Assembly (NCBI GenBank): GCA_002270295.1
Contig: NISF01000007.1
Coordinates: 186,540-250,539, forward strand
Direction of reading: 5' to 3'
Length of the DNA: 64,000 bases
Source of the DNA: Enterobacter sp. 10-1
Lineage (GTDB): Bacteria; Pseudomonadota; Gammaproteobacteria; Enterobacterales; Enterobacteriaceae
In this document: positions 10,219 through 19,549 of the stretch, piece by piece
Layout of the letters: each line of letters starts with the position of its first letter
Numbering within the stretch: the stretch's first letter is position 1
Notes under the pieces: model-generated
The model's input: only the letters and a program-made list of their open reading frames with translations
Database searches by the model: none
Told to the model about the DNA's origin: nothing
Position numbers and translations under genes: made by a program

Positions 10219-10983
10219 ATGAAAGATCTTTTCAGCTTACAAGGCAAACGCATTTTAATTACTGGCGCCGGGCAAGGTATTGGTTTTGTCATGGCGCAGG
10301 GCCTTGCACAATATGGCGCAGAAATTATTATCAACGATATTTCTGCCAGCCGTGCAGATGATGCGGTCATGAAATTACGTGACGAAGGCGCCATCGCTCA
10401 TGCGGCGGTATTTAATGTTACCGATGCTGATTCCGTCGAGCAGGCAATTAGTCACATCGAAGAGGAAATTGGTGCCATCGACGTATTATTTAATAATGCG
10501 GGCATTCAGCGTCGCCATCCGTTTACCGAATTTCCGGTACAGGAATGGAACGATGTTATTTCCGTGAACCAAACCGCGGTATTCCTCGTCTCCCAGGCCG
10601 TGGCGAAACGAATGGTCGCTCGCCAGCGCGGAAAAATCGTCAATATCTGTTCAATGCAGAGCGAGCTTGGCCGCGACACCATTACGCCGTACGCCGCCGC
10701 CAAAGGCGCGGTAAAAATGCTGACCCGCGGCATGTGCGTCGAGCTGGCCCGCTATAACATCCAGGTCAACGGCATCGCGCCGGGCTACTTTAAAACCGCC
10801 ATGACCCAGGCGCTGGTTGATGATAAAGCCTTCACCGACTGGCTGTGCAAGCGCACGCCGGCCGCCCGCTGGGGCGATCCGCAGGAGCTGGTTGGCGCAG
10901 CGGTGTTCCTGTCGTCTAAAGCCTCTGATTTCGTCAACGGTCATCTGCTGTTCGTCGACGGCGGCATGCTGGTTGCTGTCTAA
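10219..10983 (+). CDS. idnO: 5-keto-D-gluconate 5-reductase
   Basis: IdnO is a short-chain dehydrogenase that reduces 5-keto-D-gluconate to D-gluconate. Starting at ATG 10219 (MKDLFSLQGK) gives 254 residues, equal to E. coli IdnO. The cofactor motif TGAGQGIG, the NNAGIQRRHPFTEFP segment, the active-site Ser-Tyr-Lys (NICSMQSE, YAAAKGA) and the C-terminus VNGHLLFVDGGMLVAV are nearly identical to E. coli. An upstream in-frame extension to 10156 is not conserved. It is the first of three tightly spaced plus-strand genes with idnK (14 bases) and a YhcH-family gene. Confidence 0.94.
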   Translation: MKDLFSLQGKRILITGAGQGIGFVMAQGLAQYGAEIIINDISASRADDAVMKLRDEGAIAHAAVFNVTDADSVEQAISHIEEEIGAIDVLFNNAGIQRRHPFTEFPVQEWNDVISVNQTAVFLVSQAVAKRMVARQRGKIVNICSMQSELGRDTITPYAAAKGAVKMLTRGMCVELARYNIQVNGIAPGYFKTAMTQALVDDKAFTDWLCKRTPAARWGDPQELVGAAVFLSSKASDFVNGHLLFVDGGMLVAV

Positions 10984-10997
10984 GTAAGGAGCGCATT

Positions 10998-11528
10998 ATG
11001 GCAGGGCAATGCATTATTTTGATGGGTGTCTCAGGCACCGGAAAGACCACCGTCGGCCAGGCGTTAGCCCAGGCGCTCGGCGCGAAATTTATCGATGGAG
11101 ACGATCTTCATCCACGGCAGAACATCGTCAAAATGGCCGCCAGCCAGCCGCTCAATGACGAAGATCGCGGACCGTGGCTGGAACGGATTGCGGACGTGAT
11201 TTTTAGCCTTGAGCAGAAGAATGAGTCGGGCGTGCTGGTGTGCTCGGCGCTGAAGAAGCGCTACCGCGATCGGCTGCGCGAGGGCAGCGGCAATCTGCGC
11301 TTTCTGTGGCTGACCGGCGAGTACGAATGCATTCTGCAGCGGATGCAGCAGCGTAAGGGGCATTTTATGCCGGAGGCGCTGCTGCGCAGCCAGTTTGCCG
11401 CGCTGGAGACGCCGGACGCCAGCGAGAGCGATATTTTAGCCGTTGATATTGCCCCCGACGTCGCCAGCATCGTGGCGCAGTCATTACATTTACTAGAGCA
11501 TCAATCACTACAGGGAATGCCGGCATGA
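10998..11528 (+). CDS. idnK: D-gluconate kinase
   Basis: Phosphorylates gluconate to 6-phosphogluconate, which enters the Entner-Doudoroff and pentose phosphate pathways. The Walker A GVSGTGKTT (residues 10-18), substrate region DGDDLHPRQNIVKM, CSALKKRYRDRLR and RKGHFMP are characteristic of GntK/IdnK. The 176 residues are nearer GntK in length, but the N-terminus and neighbours point to the IdnK role. TAAGGAG lies ten bases before the ATG. The stop overlaps the next gene by four bases (ATGA). Confidence 0.9.
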   Translation: MAGQCIILMGVSGTGKTTVGQALAQALGAKFIDGDDLHPRQNIVKMAASQPLNDEDRGPWLERIADVIFSLEQKNESGVLVCSALKKRYRDRLREGSGNLRFLWLTGEYECILQRMQQRKGHFMPEALLRSQFAALETPDASESDILAVDIAPDVASIVAQSLHLLEHQSLQGMPA

Positions 11529-11992
11529 TTATTGATACCTTAACCGCTGCGGCAAAAAATACGTTCTATCCGTCGGTTATTCGTCAGGCGCTGCAGGCTG
11601 TCGTCCAGCAGGACCCGCACTCGCTGCCGCCGGGGAAATATACGGTCGATGGCGATAACCTGTTTTTCACCGTGGTCGAAGGCCAGACGCGCCCGCTGGC
11701 GGAACAGCGTCCGGAGTACCATCGTCAGTACATTGATATTCATATCGTGCTGGCAGGGACTGAGATTATTGGCGCCGGAAATAAAGGGCTGACAATCACC
11801 GCGGACGGGCCGTTTAAGGACGCCCATGATATTGGCTTTTGCACAGAAATTAGCAGCGAAACGCTGATTCACTTACATCCTGAGGAGCTGGCGATTCTGT
11901 TTCCCGGCGAGCTTCATCGGCCGATGGGCGCCACGGATGCCGGCGCGCCGCTGCGTAAAATTATCGTCAAAATAGATCACGCCCTGCTGTAA
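11525..11992 (+). CDS. YhcH/YjgK/YiaL family cupin-like protein
   Basis: A 155-residue member of the YhcH/YjgK/YiaL (DUF386) family, a beta-sandwich related to the small subunit EbgC. Relatives are found in sialic acid, idonate-type and keto-sugar operons and have been suggested to act as sugar anomerase/isomerase accessories; no firm reaction is assigned. The conserved HRQYIDIHIVLAG and FPGELHRPM segments carry the usual histidines and acidic residues for metal binding. It overlaps idnK by four bases, so it is part of the same message. Confidence 0.85.
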   Translation: MIIDTLTAAAKNTFYPSVIRQALQAVVQQDPHSLPPGKYTVDGDNLFFTVVEGQTRPLAEQRPEYHRQYIDIHIVLAGTEIIGAGNKGLTITADGPFKDAHDIGFCTEISSETLIHLHPEELAILFPGELHRPMGATDAGAPLRKIIVKIDHALL

Positions 11993-12009
11993 AACCGGTA
12001 ACGATAACC

Positions 12010-12035
12010 GGCCCCGCATTCACCCTCGCGGGGCC
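12010..12035. terminator. Strong hairpin between convergent genes
   Basis: GGCCCCGC (12010-12017) pairs with GCGGGGCC (12028-12035), eighteen bases after the YhcH-family stop and just before the stop of the facing lipoprotein gene. There is no T-run on either side, so it is a weak intrinsic terminator at best. A smaller CCGGTAACGATAACCGG repeat precedes it. Confidence 0.5.
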
Positions 12036-12046
12036 CTGGATAACGA

Positions 12047-12280
12047 TTAGTTATCCAGCTCGTCCATCGATTTCACCTGATCGCGATTGATCTGCTCGGT
12101 GCGGCCGGTTGCGGCATTTTTGTAAGAGACCATGCCGGTATCGCTATCCACCTGCGGCTTGCCGTCCGTCACGATGGTTCTGCCATCGGTGGTTTTCAGC
12201 GACTGATTTGATGAGCACCCCGCCACAAACAACACTGCCGTCGCTGCCAGCGCGGATGCCACCAGAATTTTGTTCCGCAT
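12047..12280 (-). CDS. YgdI/YgdR-family small lipoprotein
   Basis: A 77-residue predicted outer-membrane lipoprotein. The signal peptide begins MRNKILVASALAA and the lipobox ends FVAGC, with Cys at about residue 22, followed by SSNQS. The mature part has the family's TTDGRTIVTDGKP and a basic-acidic tail. ATG 12280 is preceded by AGGAGG at good spacing; the eight residues further upstream in frame are not part of the protein. It lies alone between the ketogluconate block and carB. Function of this family is unknown. Confidence 0.85.
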   Translation of the reverse strand: MRNKILVASALAATAVLFVAGCSSNQSLKTTDGRTIVTDGKPQVDSDTGMVSYKNAATGRTEQINRDQVKSMDELDN

Positions 12281-12384
12281 TGTATCCTCCTGTTTTTTCG
12301 TCAATGAGTATTGTTATCGTGCTAATTATAGTTAGCCCGAGCAGGGGGGAAGTTAAAAGCAGAACTCTCCGAAGATGACCAACA

Positions 12385-12418
12385 TAAAAAAACGGGCCGA
12401 CGATAACGTCAGCCCGTT
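12385..12418 (-). terminator. Intrinsic terminator of carAB
   Basis: On the minus strand ACGGGCTGACG and CGTCGGCCCGT pair around TTAT, followed by a run of seven T. It lies about 30 bases past the carB stop. Confidence 0.9.
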
Positions 12419-12448
12419 TGGTTCCGCAGCCGGCAGCGCCGGAACGGC

Positions 12449-15400
12449 TTATTTTTTGATTTGCGCGTGCATTTCCTGAACCGAGGTCACCTTCTCCATA
12501 GCGTTGGCGTTCAGCGCCATAGCCGTGGCGAAGCCGCCGTTCAGGGTAGTGTCGTAATGCACCTTGTACTGCAGGGCGCTGCGGCGAATCAGCTTGGAGT
12601 CTTCAATCGCCTGGCGGCCTTCGGTGGTGTTGATGATGTAGGTGTATTCGCCATTCTTGATACGGTCCTGAATATGCGGACGACCTTCATGCACCTTGTT
12701 CACCAGGCGCGGATTGATACCGGCTTCGCCGAGAACAATCGCGGTACCGTGGGTGGCATCCAGCTCGAAGCCGAACTTCAGCAGCTTAGCCGCGAGGTCC
12801 ACCACGCGCTCTTTGTCGCCTTCACGCACGGAGAGCAGCGCGCGGCCATGTTTTTTCATCGTCGAGCTGCTGCCCAGCTGCGCCTTGGCGAAGGCTTCCG
12901 CAAAGGTGCGGCCGACGCCCATCACTTCCCCGGTAGAGCGCATTTCAGGCCCTAACAGCGGGTCAACGCCCGGGAACTTGTTGAACGGCAGCACCACTTC
13001 TTTTACCGAGTAATACGGCGGGATAATCTCTTTGGTCACGCCCTGCTGCGCCAGCGTTTGGCCGGCCATGACGCGTGCCGCCACTTTAGCCAGCGGAACG
13101 CCGGTGGCTTTGGAGACAAACGGTACGGTACGCGCGGCGCGCGGGTTCACTTCAATCAAATACACTTCGTTGTTTTTGACCGCGAACTGCACGTTCATCA
13201 ACCCGCGTACCTGCAGCTCGAAGGCCAGCTTCTGCACCTGCTCGCGCATCACGTTCTGAATGTCCTGGCTCAGGGTGTAGGCTGGCAGAGAGCACGCGGA
13301 GTCGCCGGAGTGAACGCCGGCCTGCTCGATGTGCTCCATAATGCCGCCAATCAGCACCATCTCGCCGTCGCAGATAGCGTCAACGTCGACTTCTACCGCA
13401 TCGTCAAGGAAACGGTCCAGCAGCACCGGCGCGTCGTTAGAGACGCTTACCGCGGTCTGGAAGTAGCGACGCAGGTCAACCTCGTCGTAGACGATTTCCA
13501 TCGCCCGACCGCCGAGAACGTAGGACGGACGCACCACCAGCGGGTAGCCAATCTCTTTGGCCTTCTCAACGGCCATCTCAATCGCGGTCACGGTGGCGTT
13601 CGCCGGCTGTTTCAGCTTCAGACGGTCAACCGCCTGCTGGAAACGCTCGCGGTCTTCCGCACGGTCAATCGCGTCCGGGCTGGTGCCGATAACCGGCACG
13701 CCGGCCGCTTCCAGCGCGCGCGCCAGCTTCAGCGGAGTCTGGCCGCCGTACTGAACGATAACGCCCTTCGGCTTCTCGATACGCACGATTTCCAGCACGT
13801 CTTCGAGGGTGACCGGCTCAAAGTACAGGCGGTCGGAGGTGTCGTAGTCGGTGGACACGGTTTCCGGGTTACAGTTAACCATAATGGTTTCGTAACCATC
13901 TTCGCGCAGCGCCAGCGAGGCGTGCACGCAGCAGTAATCGAATTCGATACCCTGACCGATACGGTTCGGGCCGCCGCCAAGCACCATAATTTTATCGCGG
14001 TCAACCGACGGGTTCGCTTCACACTCGTCTTCATAGGTTGAGTACATGTAGGCGGTATCCGTTGCGAACTCCGCCGCGCAGGTATCCACGCGCTTGTAGA
14101 CCGGGTGCAGGTTGTACTGGTCGCGCAGCTTGCGGATTTCCGCCTCGCGAACGCCCGCCAGCTTAGCCAGACGCGCGTCGGCAAAGCCTTTACGCTTAAG
14201 CATCCGCAGGAAGTCAGCGTCAAGGCCGTTGATGCCGGCCTCCTCCACTTTCTCTTCCAGGCGCACCAGCTCTTCAATCTGCACCAGGAACCAGCGATCG
14301 ATGTTGGTCAGGTTGAAGACGCCGTCAACGGACAGGCCCGCGCGGAAGGCGTCGGCGATGTACCAGATACGCTCGGCGCCGGCGTCTTTCAGCTCGCGGC
14401 GAATTTTGGTCAGCGCTTCCGGGTCGTCGAGGCTCACTTTAGGGTCAAAGCCGGTTGCGCCCACTTCCAGGCCGCGCAGCGCTTTCTGCAGCGACTCCTG
14501 CTGGGTGCGGCCAATCGCCATCACTTCGCCGACCGATTTCATCTGCGTGGTCAGGCGGTCGTTAGCGCCGACGAACTTCTCGAAGTTGAAGCGCGGGATC
14601 TTGGTGACGACGTAGTCGATAGAGGGTTCGAACGATGCCGGGGTACGGCCGCCGGTAATGTCGTTCATCAGCTCGTCAAGGGTGTAGCCCACCGCCAGCT
14701 TCGCCGCCACTTTGGCAATCGGGAAGCCGGTCGCTTTCGAAGCCAGCGCCGAAGAGCGTGATACGCGCGGGTTCATTTCGATAACAATCAGGCGACCGTC
14801 TTTCGGGTTCACCGAGAACTGGACGTTGGAACCGCCGGTTTCAACGCCGATTTCGCGCAGCACCGCCATCGAGGCGTTACGCATCACCTGGTACTCTTTA
14901 TCGGTCAGGGTTTGCGCCGGGGCCACGGTGATGGAGTCACCGGTATGGATGCCCATCGCGTCGAAGTTTTCGATGGAGCAGACGATGATGCAGTTGTCGT
15001 TCTTATCGCGCACCACTTCCATCTCGTACTCTTTCCAGCCGATCAGCGATTCATCGATCAGCAGTTCGTTGGTCGGAGAGAGATCCAAGCCGCGGGTACA
15101 AATTTCTTCAAACTCTTCGCGGTTATAGGCAATACCGCCGCCGGTTCCGCCCATGGTGAAGGAGGGACGGATGATGCACGGATAGCCCACGTCAGCGGCA
15201 ACCGCCAGCGCTTCTTCCATCGTGTGCGCGATACCGGAACGTGCGGTGTCGAGGCCAATTTTCTTCATCGCCACGTCGAAGCGACGACGGTCTTCCGCTT
15301 TATCAATCGCGTCGGCGGTGGCGCCAATCATGGTGACGCCAAACTCTTCCAGCACGCCCTGACGTTCCAGCTCCAGCGCGCAGTTCAGCGCCGTCTGGCC

Positions 15401-15673
15401 GCCCATGGTCGGCAGTACCGCATCCGGACGCTCTTTTTCGATGATTTTGCGTACCACTTCCCAGTGGATCGGCTCAATATAGGTGGCATCGGCCATTTCC
15501 GGGTCGGTCATGATGGTGGCTGGGTTAGAGTTCACCAGAATGACGCGGTAACCCTCTTCGCGCAGGGCTTTACAGGCCTGGGCGCCAGAGTAGTCAAATT
15601 CACAAGCCTGGCCGATAACGATCGGGCCAGCGCCAAGAATCAGGATGCTTTTTATATCTGTACGTTTTGGCAT
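12449..15673 (-). CDS. carB: Carbamoyl-phosphate synthase large subunit
   Basis: CarB makes carbamoyl phosphate from bicarbonate, two ATP and ammonia supplied by CarA, feeding arginine and pyrimidine synthesis. With the ATG at 15673 ([11 protein letters not shown]) it has 1074 residues, the normal length. Two homologous ATP-grasp halves are visible ([21 protein letters not shown] near residue 10 and [18 protein letters not shown] near 560), followed by the allosteric MGS-like domain that binds UMP and ornithine. AGGAG precedes the start. Sixteen bases separate it from carA. Confidence 0.98.
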   Translation of the reverse strand: MPKRTDIKSILILGAGPIVIGQACEFDYSGAQACKALREEGYRVILVNSNPATIMTDPEMADATYIEPIHWEVVRKIIEKERPDAVLPTMGGQTALNCALELERQGVLEEFGVTMIGATADAIDKAEDRRRFDVAMKKIGLDTARSGIAHTMEEALAVAADVGYPCIIRPSFTMGGTGGGIAYNREEFEEICTRGLDLSPTNELLIDESLIGWKEYEMEVVRDKNDNCIIVCSIENFDAMGIHTGDSITVAPAQTLTDKEYQVMRNASMAVLREIGVETGGSNVQFSVNPKDGRLIVIEMNPRVSRSSALASKATGFPIAKVAAKLAVGYTLDELMNDITGGRTPASFEPSIDYVVTKIPRFNFEKFVGANDRLTTQMKSVGEVMAIGRTQQESLQKALRGLEVGATGFDPKVSLDDPEALTKIRRELKDAGAERIWYIADAFRAGLSVDGVFNLTNIDRWFLVQIEELVRLEEKVEEAGINGLDADFLRMLKRKGFADARLAKLAGVREAEIRKLRDQYNLHPVYKRVDTCAAEFATDTAYMYSTYEDECEANPSVDRDKIMVLGGGPNRIGQGIEFDYCCVHASLALREDGYETIMVNCNPETVSTDYDTSDRLYFEPVTLEDVLEIVRIEKPKGVIVQYGGQTPLKLARALEAAGVPVIGTSPDAIDRAEDRERFQQAVDRLKLKQPANATVTAIEMAVEKAKEIGYPLVVRPSYVLGGRAMEIVYDEVDLRRYFQTAVSVSNDAPVLLDRFLDDAVEVDVDAICDGEMVLIGGIMEHIEQAGVHSGDSACSLPAYTLSQDIQNVMREQVQKLAFELQVRGLMNVQFAVKNNEVYLIEVNPRAARTVPFVSKATGVPLAKVAARVMAGQTLAQQGVTKEIIPPYYSVKEVVLPFNKFPGVDPLLGPEMRSTGEVMGVGRTFAEAFAKAQLGSSSTMKKHGRALLSVREGDKERVVDLAAKLLKFGFELDATHGTAIVLGEAGINPRLVNKVHEGRPHIQDRIKNGEYTYIINTTEGRQAIEDSKLIRRSALQYKVHYDTTLNGGFATAMALNANAMEKVTSVQEMHAQIKK

Positions 15674-15689
15674 GGCTTTTTTCTCCTGA

Positions 15690-16838
15690 TTATTTCGCGG
15701 ACTGGCGGTACTGCTCAATTAACTCGATGAAATGGTCGAACAACGGCGCGGCATCGTGCGGGCCTGGGCTCGCCTCCGGGTGTCCCTGGAAGCTGAAGGC
15801 CGGCTTATCGGTGCGGTGAATGCCCTGCAGCGTACCGTCGAACAGGGACTTGTGGGTCACCCGCAGGTTAGCCGGCATGGAGGCTTCGTCTACCGCAAAA
15901 CCGTGGTTCTGCGCGGTAATCATCACCACGTTATTATCAATATCTTTAACCGGGTGGTTGCCGCCGTGGTGGCCGAACTTCATCTTAACGGTCTTCGCTC
16001 CGCTCGCCAGCGCCAGCAGCTGATGGCCGAGGCAGATGCCGAATACCGGAATATCGGTGGTGAGGAATTTCTCAATTGCCTCAATCGCATAGTCGCACGG
16101 CGCCGGGTCGCCTGGGCCGTTGGAGAGGAAGATGCCGTCTGGATTCAGTTTCAGAACCTCTTCTGCAGAGGTTTTTGCCGGCACGACCGTCAGGCGGCAG
16201 CCACGATCCACCAGCATGCGCAGGATGTTGCGCTTAGCGCCGAAATCGTAGGCCACCACGTGGAACGGCAGCTCGCTTTCCGCCTTCGCTTCCGGCAGGT
16301 CGCCCTCCAGAGTCCAGCTCCCCTGCGTCCAGCTGTAGGTTTCTGAGGTGGTGACTTCCTTCGCCAGGTCCATCCCGTTGAGGCCTGGGAATGCTTTTGC
16401 CTTTTCCAGCGCCAGCTGCGCGTCGAGGCTATCGCCAACGATGATGCAGCCGTTCTGCGCGCCTTTTTCACGCAGCAGGCGGGTCAGCTTACGGGTATCG
16501 ATATCGGCAATCGCCACGATGTTATGGCGCTTGAGGTAAGAAGAGAGGTCTTCGGTATTACGGAAGTTGCTGGCAATCAGCGGCAGGTCGCGAATAACCA
16601 GACCCTGAGCATGCACCTGGGAAGACTCTTCGTCGGCGGCGTTGGTGCCGACATTACCGATATGGGGATAAGTAAGGGTGACAATTTGGCGAGAATAGGA
16701 AGGATCAGTGAGGATTTCTTGATAACCGGTCATTGAAGTATTGAAAACGACTTCCCCAACCGCCGTGCCCGTTGCCCCGATGGCCCGACCGTGAAACTGG
16801 GTTCCGTCTTCCAGAACCAATAGCGCTGACTTAATCAA
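15690..16838 (-). CDS. carA: Carbamoyl-phosphate synthase small subunit
   Basis: CarA is the glutaminase that hydrolyses glutamine and passes ammonia to CarB. The class I amidotransferase triad is visible: Cys in [12 protein letters not shown], and His/Glu in [13 protein letters not shown]. The best start is TTG at 16836-16838 (read as [12 protein letters not shown]), preceded by GGAGGG at seven bases. This gives 382 residues, as in E. coli, whose carA also starts with TTG. A GTG nine codons upstream extends the frame but lacks a ribosome-binding site. Confidence 0.97.
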   Translation of the reverse strand: MIKSALLVLEDGTQFHGRAIGATGTAVGEVVFNTSMTGYQEILTDPSYSRQIVTLTYPHIGNVGTNAADEESSQVHAQGLVIRDLPLIASNFRNTEDLSSYLKRHNIVAIADIDTRKLTRLLREKGAQNGCIIVGDSLDAQLALEKAKAFPGLNGMDLAKEVTTSETYSWTQGSWTLEGDLPEAKAESELPFHVVAYDFGAKRNILRMLVDRGCRLTVVPAKTSAEEVLKLNPDGIFLSNGPGDPAPCDYAIEAIEKFLTTDIPVFGICLGHQLLALASGAKTVKMKFGHHGGNHPVKDIDNNVVMITAQNHGFAVDEASMPANLRVTHKSLFDGTLQGIHRTDKPAFSFQGHPEASPGPHDAAPLFDHFIELIEQYRQSAK

Positions 16839-17208
16839 AACACCCTCCAGAGAATATTCACTCACTTTATTTGCATATTAATGCATTCGCGTAGCATGAA
16901 TCAATGCAAATTTGCTTACCTATGGATTTCTGGCAAACGGCGGCATTCTGGAGAGATGTCGGGGAAAAGTCAACTTAAAGCGCATATTTTTAATATCATT
17001 TTACGCCACTGGCTCATTAGCGCTGCTTTAGCGGCTAAAAAGATCAACAAACTAGCCTTAGAAAACGCTTGCGCAGCGTCTGGATTGTAAAACATTGCCC
17101 ATCAACATGAAAAAGTAGACCAGATGGTCAAAATTCACATAAAAGTAACAGTTAAAGGCAGGATAATCGCAGATTATAGCGATCTTAATCAAAAAGACAG
17201 AAAAATCC
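16839..17208 (-). promoter_or_regulatory. carA control region with ARG box and PurR site
   Basis: A 370-base gene-free leader. TGCATATTAATGCA (16872-16885) matches the ARG box half-sites at 12 of 14 positions, and a second partial box, TGAATCAATGCA, lies at 16897-16908. Both are close to the start codon, where the E. coli arginine-repressed P2 promoter lies. Further upstream, minus-strand GCGCAAGCGTTTTCTA (17059-17074) fits the PurR operator well. These agree with arginine and purine control known for E. coli carAB; the positions of P1 and P2 here are inferred. Confidence 0.65.
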
Positions 17209-17241
17209 GTAAAAAATAAAAAGGGCAATAAAACATTGCCC
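17209..17241 (-). terminator. Intrinsic terminator of dapB
   Basis: On the minus strand GGGCAAT and ATTGCCC pair around a five-base loop, then TTTTTATTTTTT follows. It lies about 55 bases past the dapB stop. Confidence 0.88.
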
Positions 17242-17296
17242 TCTGCAATCAATTACTTATTGAATGCCATAACCACATCACGATGGGTAATAAACC

Positions 17297-18133
<837 letters not shown>

Positions 18134-18159
18134 TTAACTTTACGTAAATTGTTTTCAGA

Positions 18160-18187
18160 GTAACCAGCCCATCGATGGGCCGCTACT
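18160..18187. repeat. Inverted repeat in the dapB leader
   Basis: GCCCATCGATGGGC (18167-18180) is a perfect 14-base palindrome extended with mismatches to GTAACCA...CCGCTAC. It lies 45-70 bases upstream of the dapB ATG. It could be a protein-binding site or an RNA hairpin in the 5' leader; no T-run follows. Confidence 0.5.
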
Positions 18188-18325
18188 CAAAAACGCCGAT
18201 AATTAGAAATTTATGACAAACCGCGGTCGATATCAGTAAAAACTATATGTTTGTCATCGTACGAAGGAGAGATATCGTCGCGCTAAAGCGCCGCTTCGCC
18301 AGCAGATAGCGCGCGAAACACGCCG

Positions 18326-19360
18326 CTAACGGCCTGATATCGCTGACTCTTCCCGGCGAAATCCGCATGATTCACGGATGACCAGCGCCGGCGGCAGGAT
18401 AATCCGTTTCGGCGGCTCATCATTACCCTGAATACGGCTATACAACAGCTCCCCCGCTTTACGGCCGATCTCTTTCGCCGCCACCGATACGGTGGTCAGC
18501 GCCGGCTGTACCAGCGCCGCTTCGGTAATATCATCGAAGCCCACCAGCGCGAAATCCCGCCCCGGTTCACGGCCCGTTTTGCGCAGAGCCTGCATCACCC
18601 CCAGCGCCACGATATCCTGATAGCAGACCGCCGCCGTAATCTCCGGATAGCGGGACAGCAGATCCTCCGCCACCTTCGCACCCTCAATCTGGCTGGCCTG
18701 CGCGGTAACAATCCACTGCGGATTGGGCGAGATCCCGCTTTCCAGCAGCGTGCTGGTAAAGCCGCCAATGCGCTGCGCCCGGGTGCCTGAACTCGGGCTA
18801 CCGCCGATAAAGGCAATATTCTGGTGGCCCATTTTTAGCAAATGCCGCGTCGCCATCTGGGTGCCAAGGAAGTTGTCGGTGCCGACGAAATCAAAATCCG
18901 GATCGTTGAGCGGGCGAACCACCATAATGGCCGGAATATTGCGCCGTTTCAGGGCTTCAAAAAATGAGGTCGGCGTCTCCCGCGCGGCGCACAGCACCAT
19001 GCCGCAGGCGTTATTACGCATCAGCGAATCGACAAATTTTTGCTGGCGTTCCCCCGACTCTTCGCTGTTAGCCAGAAACAGCAGCAGATCGTGCCGCTCC
19101 ATTTCATGGCTCAGGCCCGCCGTCATCTCGCCATAAAAGGGGTTAGTAATATCGTGCAGCAGCAGCCCGACCTGATTACTGCTGCGGTTGCGTAGATTGG
19201 CGGCGGTCTGGTTGTAGACATAACCCGCGTCATCCAGCGCCTTGAGTACCCTTTCGCGCGTGGCCTGTGAAATCCGCCCCCGGTTACGCAGCACCATCGA
19301 AACGGTCGCCGTCGATACCCCTGCTCTTTCCGCCACCTGCGCCAGCGTCACTGTCGTCAT
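18326..19360 (-). CDS. LacI-family repressor, MalI-like
   Basis: A LacI/GalR regulator of 344 residues (ATG 19360, after GGAGGGG). The helix-turn-helix TLAQVAERAGVSTATVSMVL and hinge are followed by a sugar-binding domain with NPFYGEMTAGLSHEMERHD and GHQNIAFIGG; overall it is closest to E. coli MalI. It is transcribed away from the PMI-PTS operon. Operator-like inverted repeats lie between the two genes and again upstream of the facing cupin operon, so it is the likely common regulator of the block. The inducer is unknown; sugar phosphates or free sugar are both possible. Confidence 0.87.
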   Translation of the reverse strand: MTTVTLAQVAERAGVSTATVSMVLRNRGRISQATRERVLKALDDAGYVYNQTAANLRNRSSNQVGLLLHDITNPFYGEMTAGLSHEMERHDLLLFLANSEESGERQQKFVDSLMRNNACGMVLCAARETPTSFFEALKRRNIPAIMVVRPLNDPDFDFVGTDNFLGTQMATRHLLKMGHQNIAFIGGSPSSGTRAQRIGGFTSTLLESGISPNPQWIVTAQASQIEGAKVAEDLLSRYPEITAAVCYQDIVALGVMQALRKTGREPGRDFALVGFDDITEAALVQPALTTVSVAAKEIGRKAGELLYSRIQGNDEPPKRIILPPALVIRESCGFRREESAISGR

Positions 19361-19383
19361 CACCCCTCCCGTTTATTCGCCAC

Positions 19384-19401
19384 AGGTTAATCGAATAACC
19401 T
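19384..19401. promoter_or_regulatory. Candidate operator copy 1 (regulator side)
   Basis: AGGTTAATCGAATAACCT: half-sites GGTTA and TAACC separated by six bases. It lies 24 bases upstream of the regulator's ATG, where binding would autoregulate the repressor. Confidence 0.7.
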
Positions 19402-19419
19402 GTATTTTGTATTTTTCCC

Positions 19420-19435
19420 TGTGACTGCCTTCACA
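19420..19435. promoter_or_regulatory. Perfect CRP site
   Basis: TGTGA-CTGCCT-TCACA matches the CRP consensus at all ten informative positions. Its place between the divergent repressor and PMI-PTS genes, among three operator copies, points to strong catabolite control of the sugar operon. Confidence 0.8.
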
Positions 19436-19474
19436 TTAAAGGCCATTTCGCCCCCTGACTTGTCGATTATGGCG

Positions 19475-19491
19475 GGTTAATCGCGTTAACC
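19475..19491. promoter_or_regulatory. Candidate operator copy 2
   Basis: GGTTAATCGCGTTAACC has the same perfect GGTTAA and TTAACC arms as the other copies, with the arms one base further apart. It lies 75-58 bases upstream of the PMI-fusion start. Confidence 0.65.
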
Positions 19492-19505
19492 ACACTGCCA
19501 AAACA

Positions 19506-19523
19506 AGGTTAATCGATTAATCT
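19506..19523. promoter_or_regulatory. Candidate operator copy 3
   Basis: AGGTTAATCGATTAATCT, with the central TTAATCGATTAA fully palindromic. It lies 27-44 bases upstream of the PMI-fusion ATG, in the position of a promoter-blocking repressor site. Confidence 0.75.
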
Positions 19524-19549
19524 TCATTTAGCCAATATGGAGAGTGAAA

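Noticed and set aside
13058..15730. Several long plus-strand frames opposite carB
   Set aside because: CarB is unambiguous on the minus strand; the opposite frames are codon-bias shadows.
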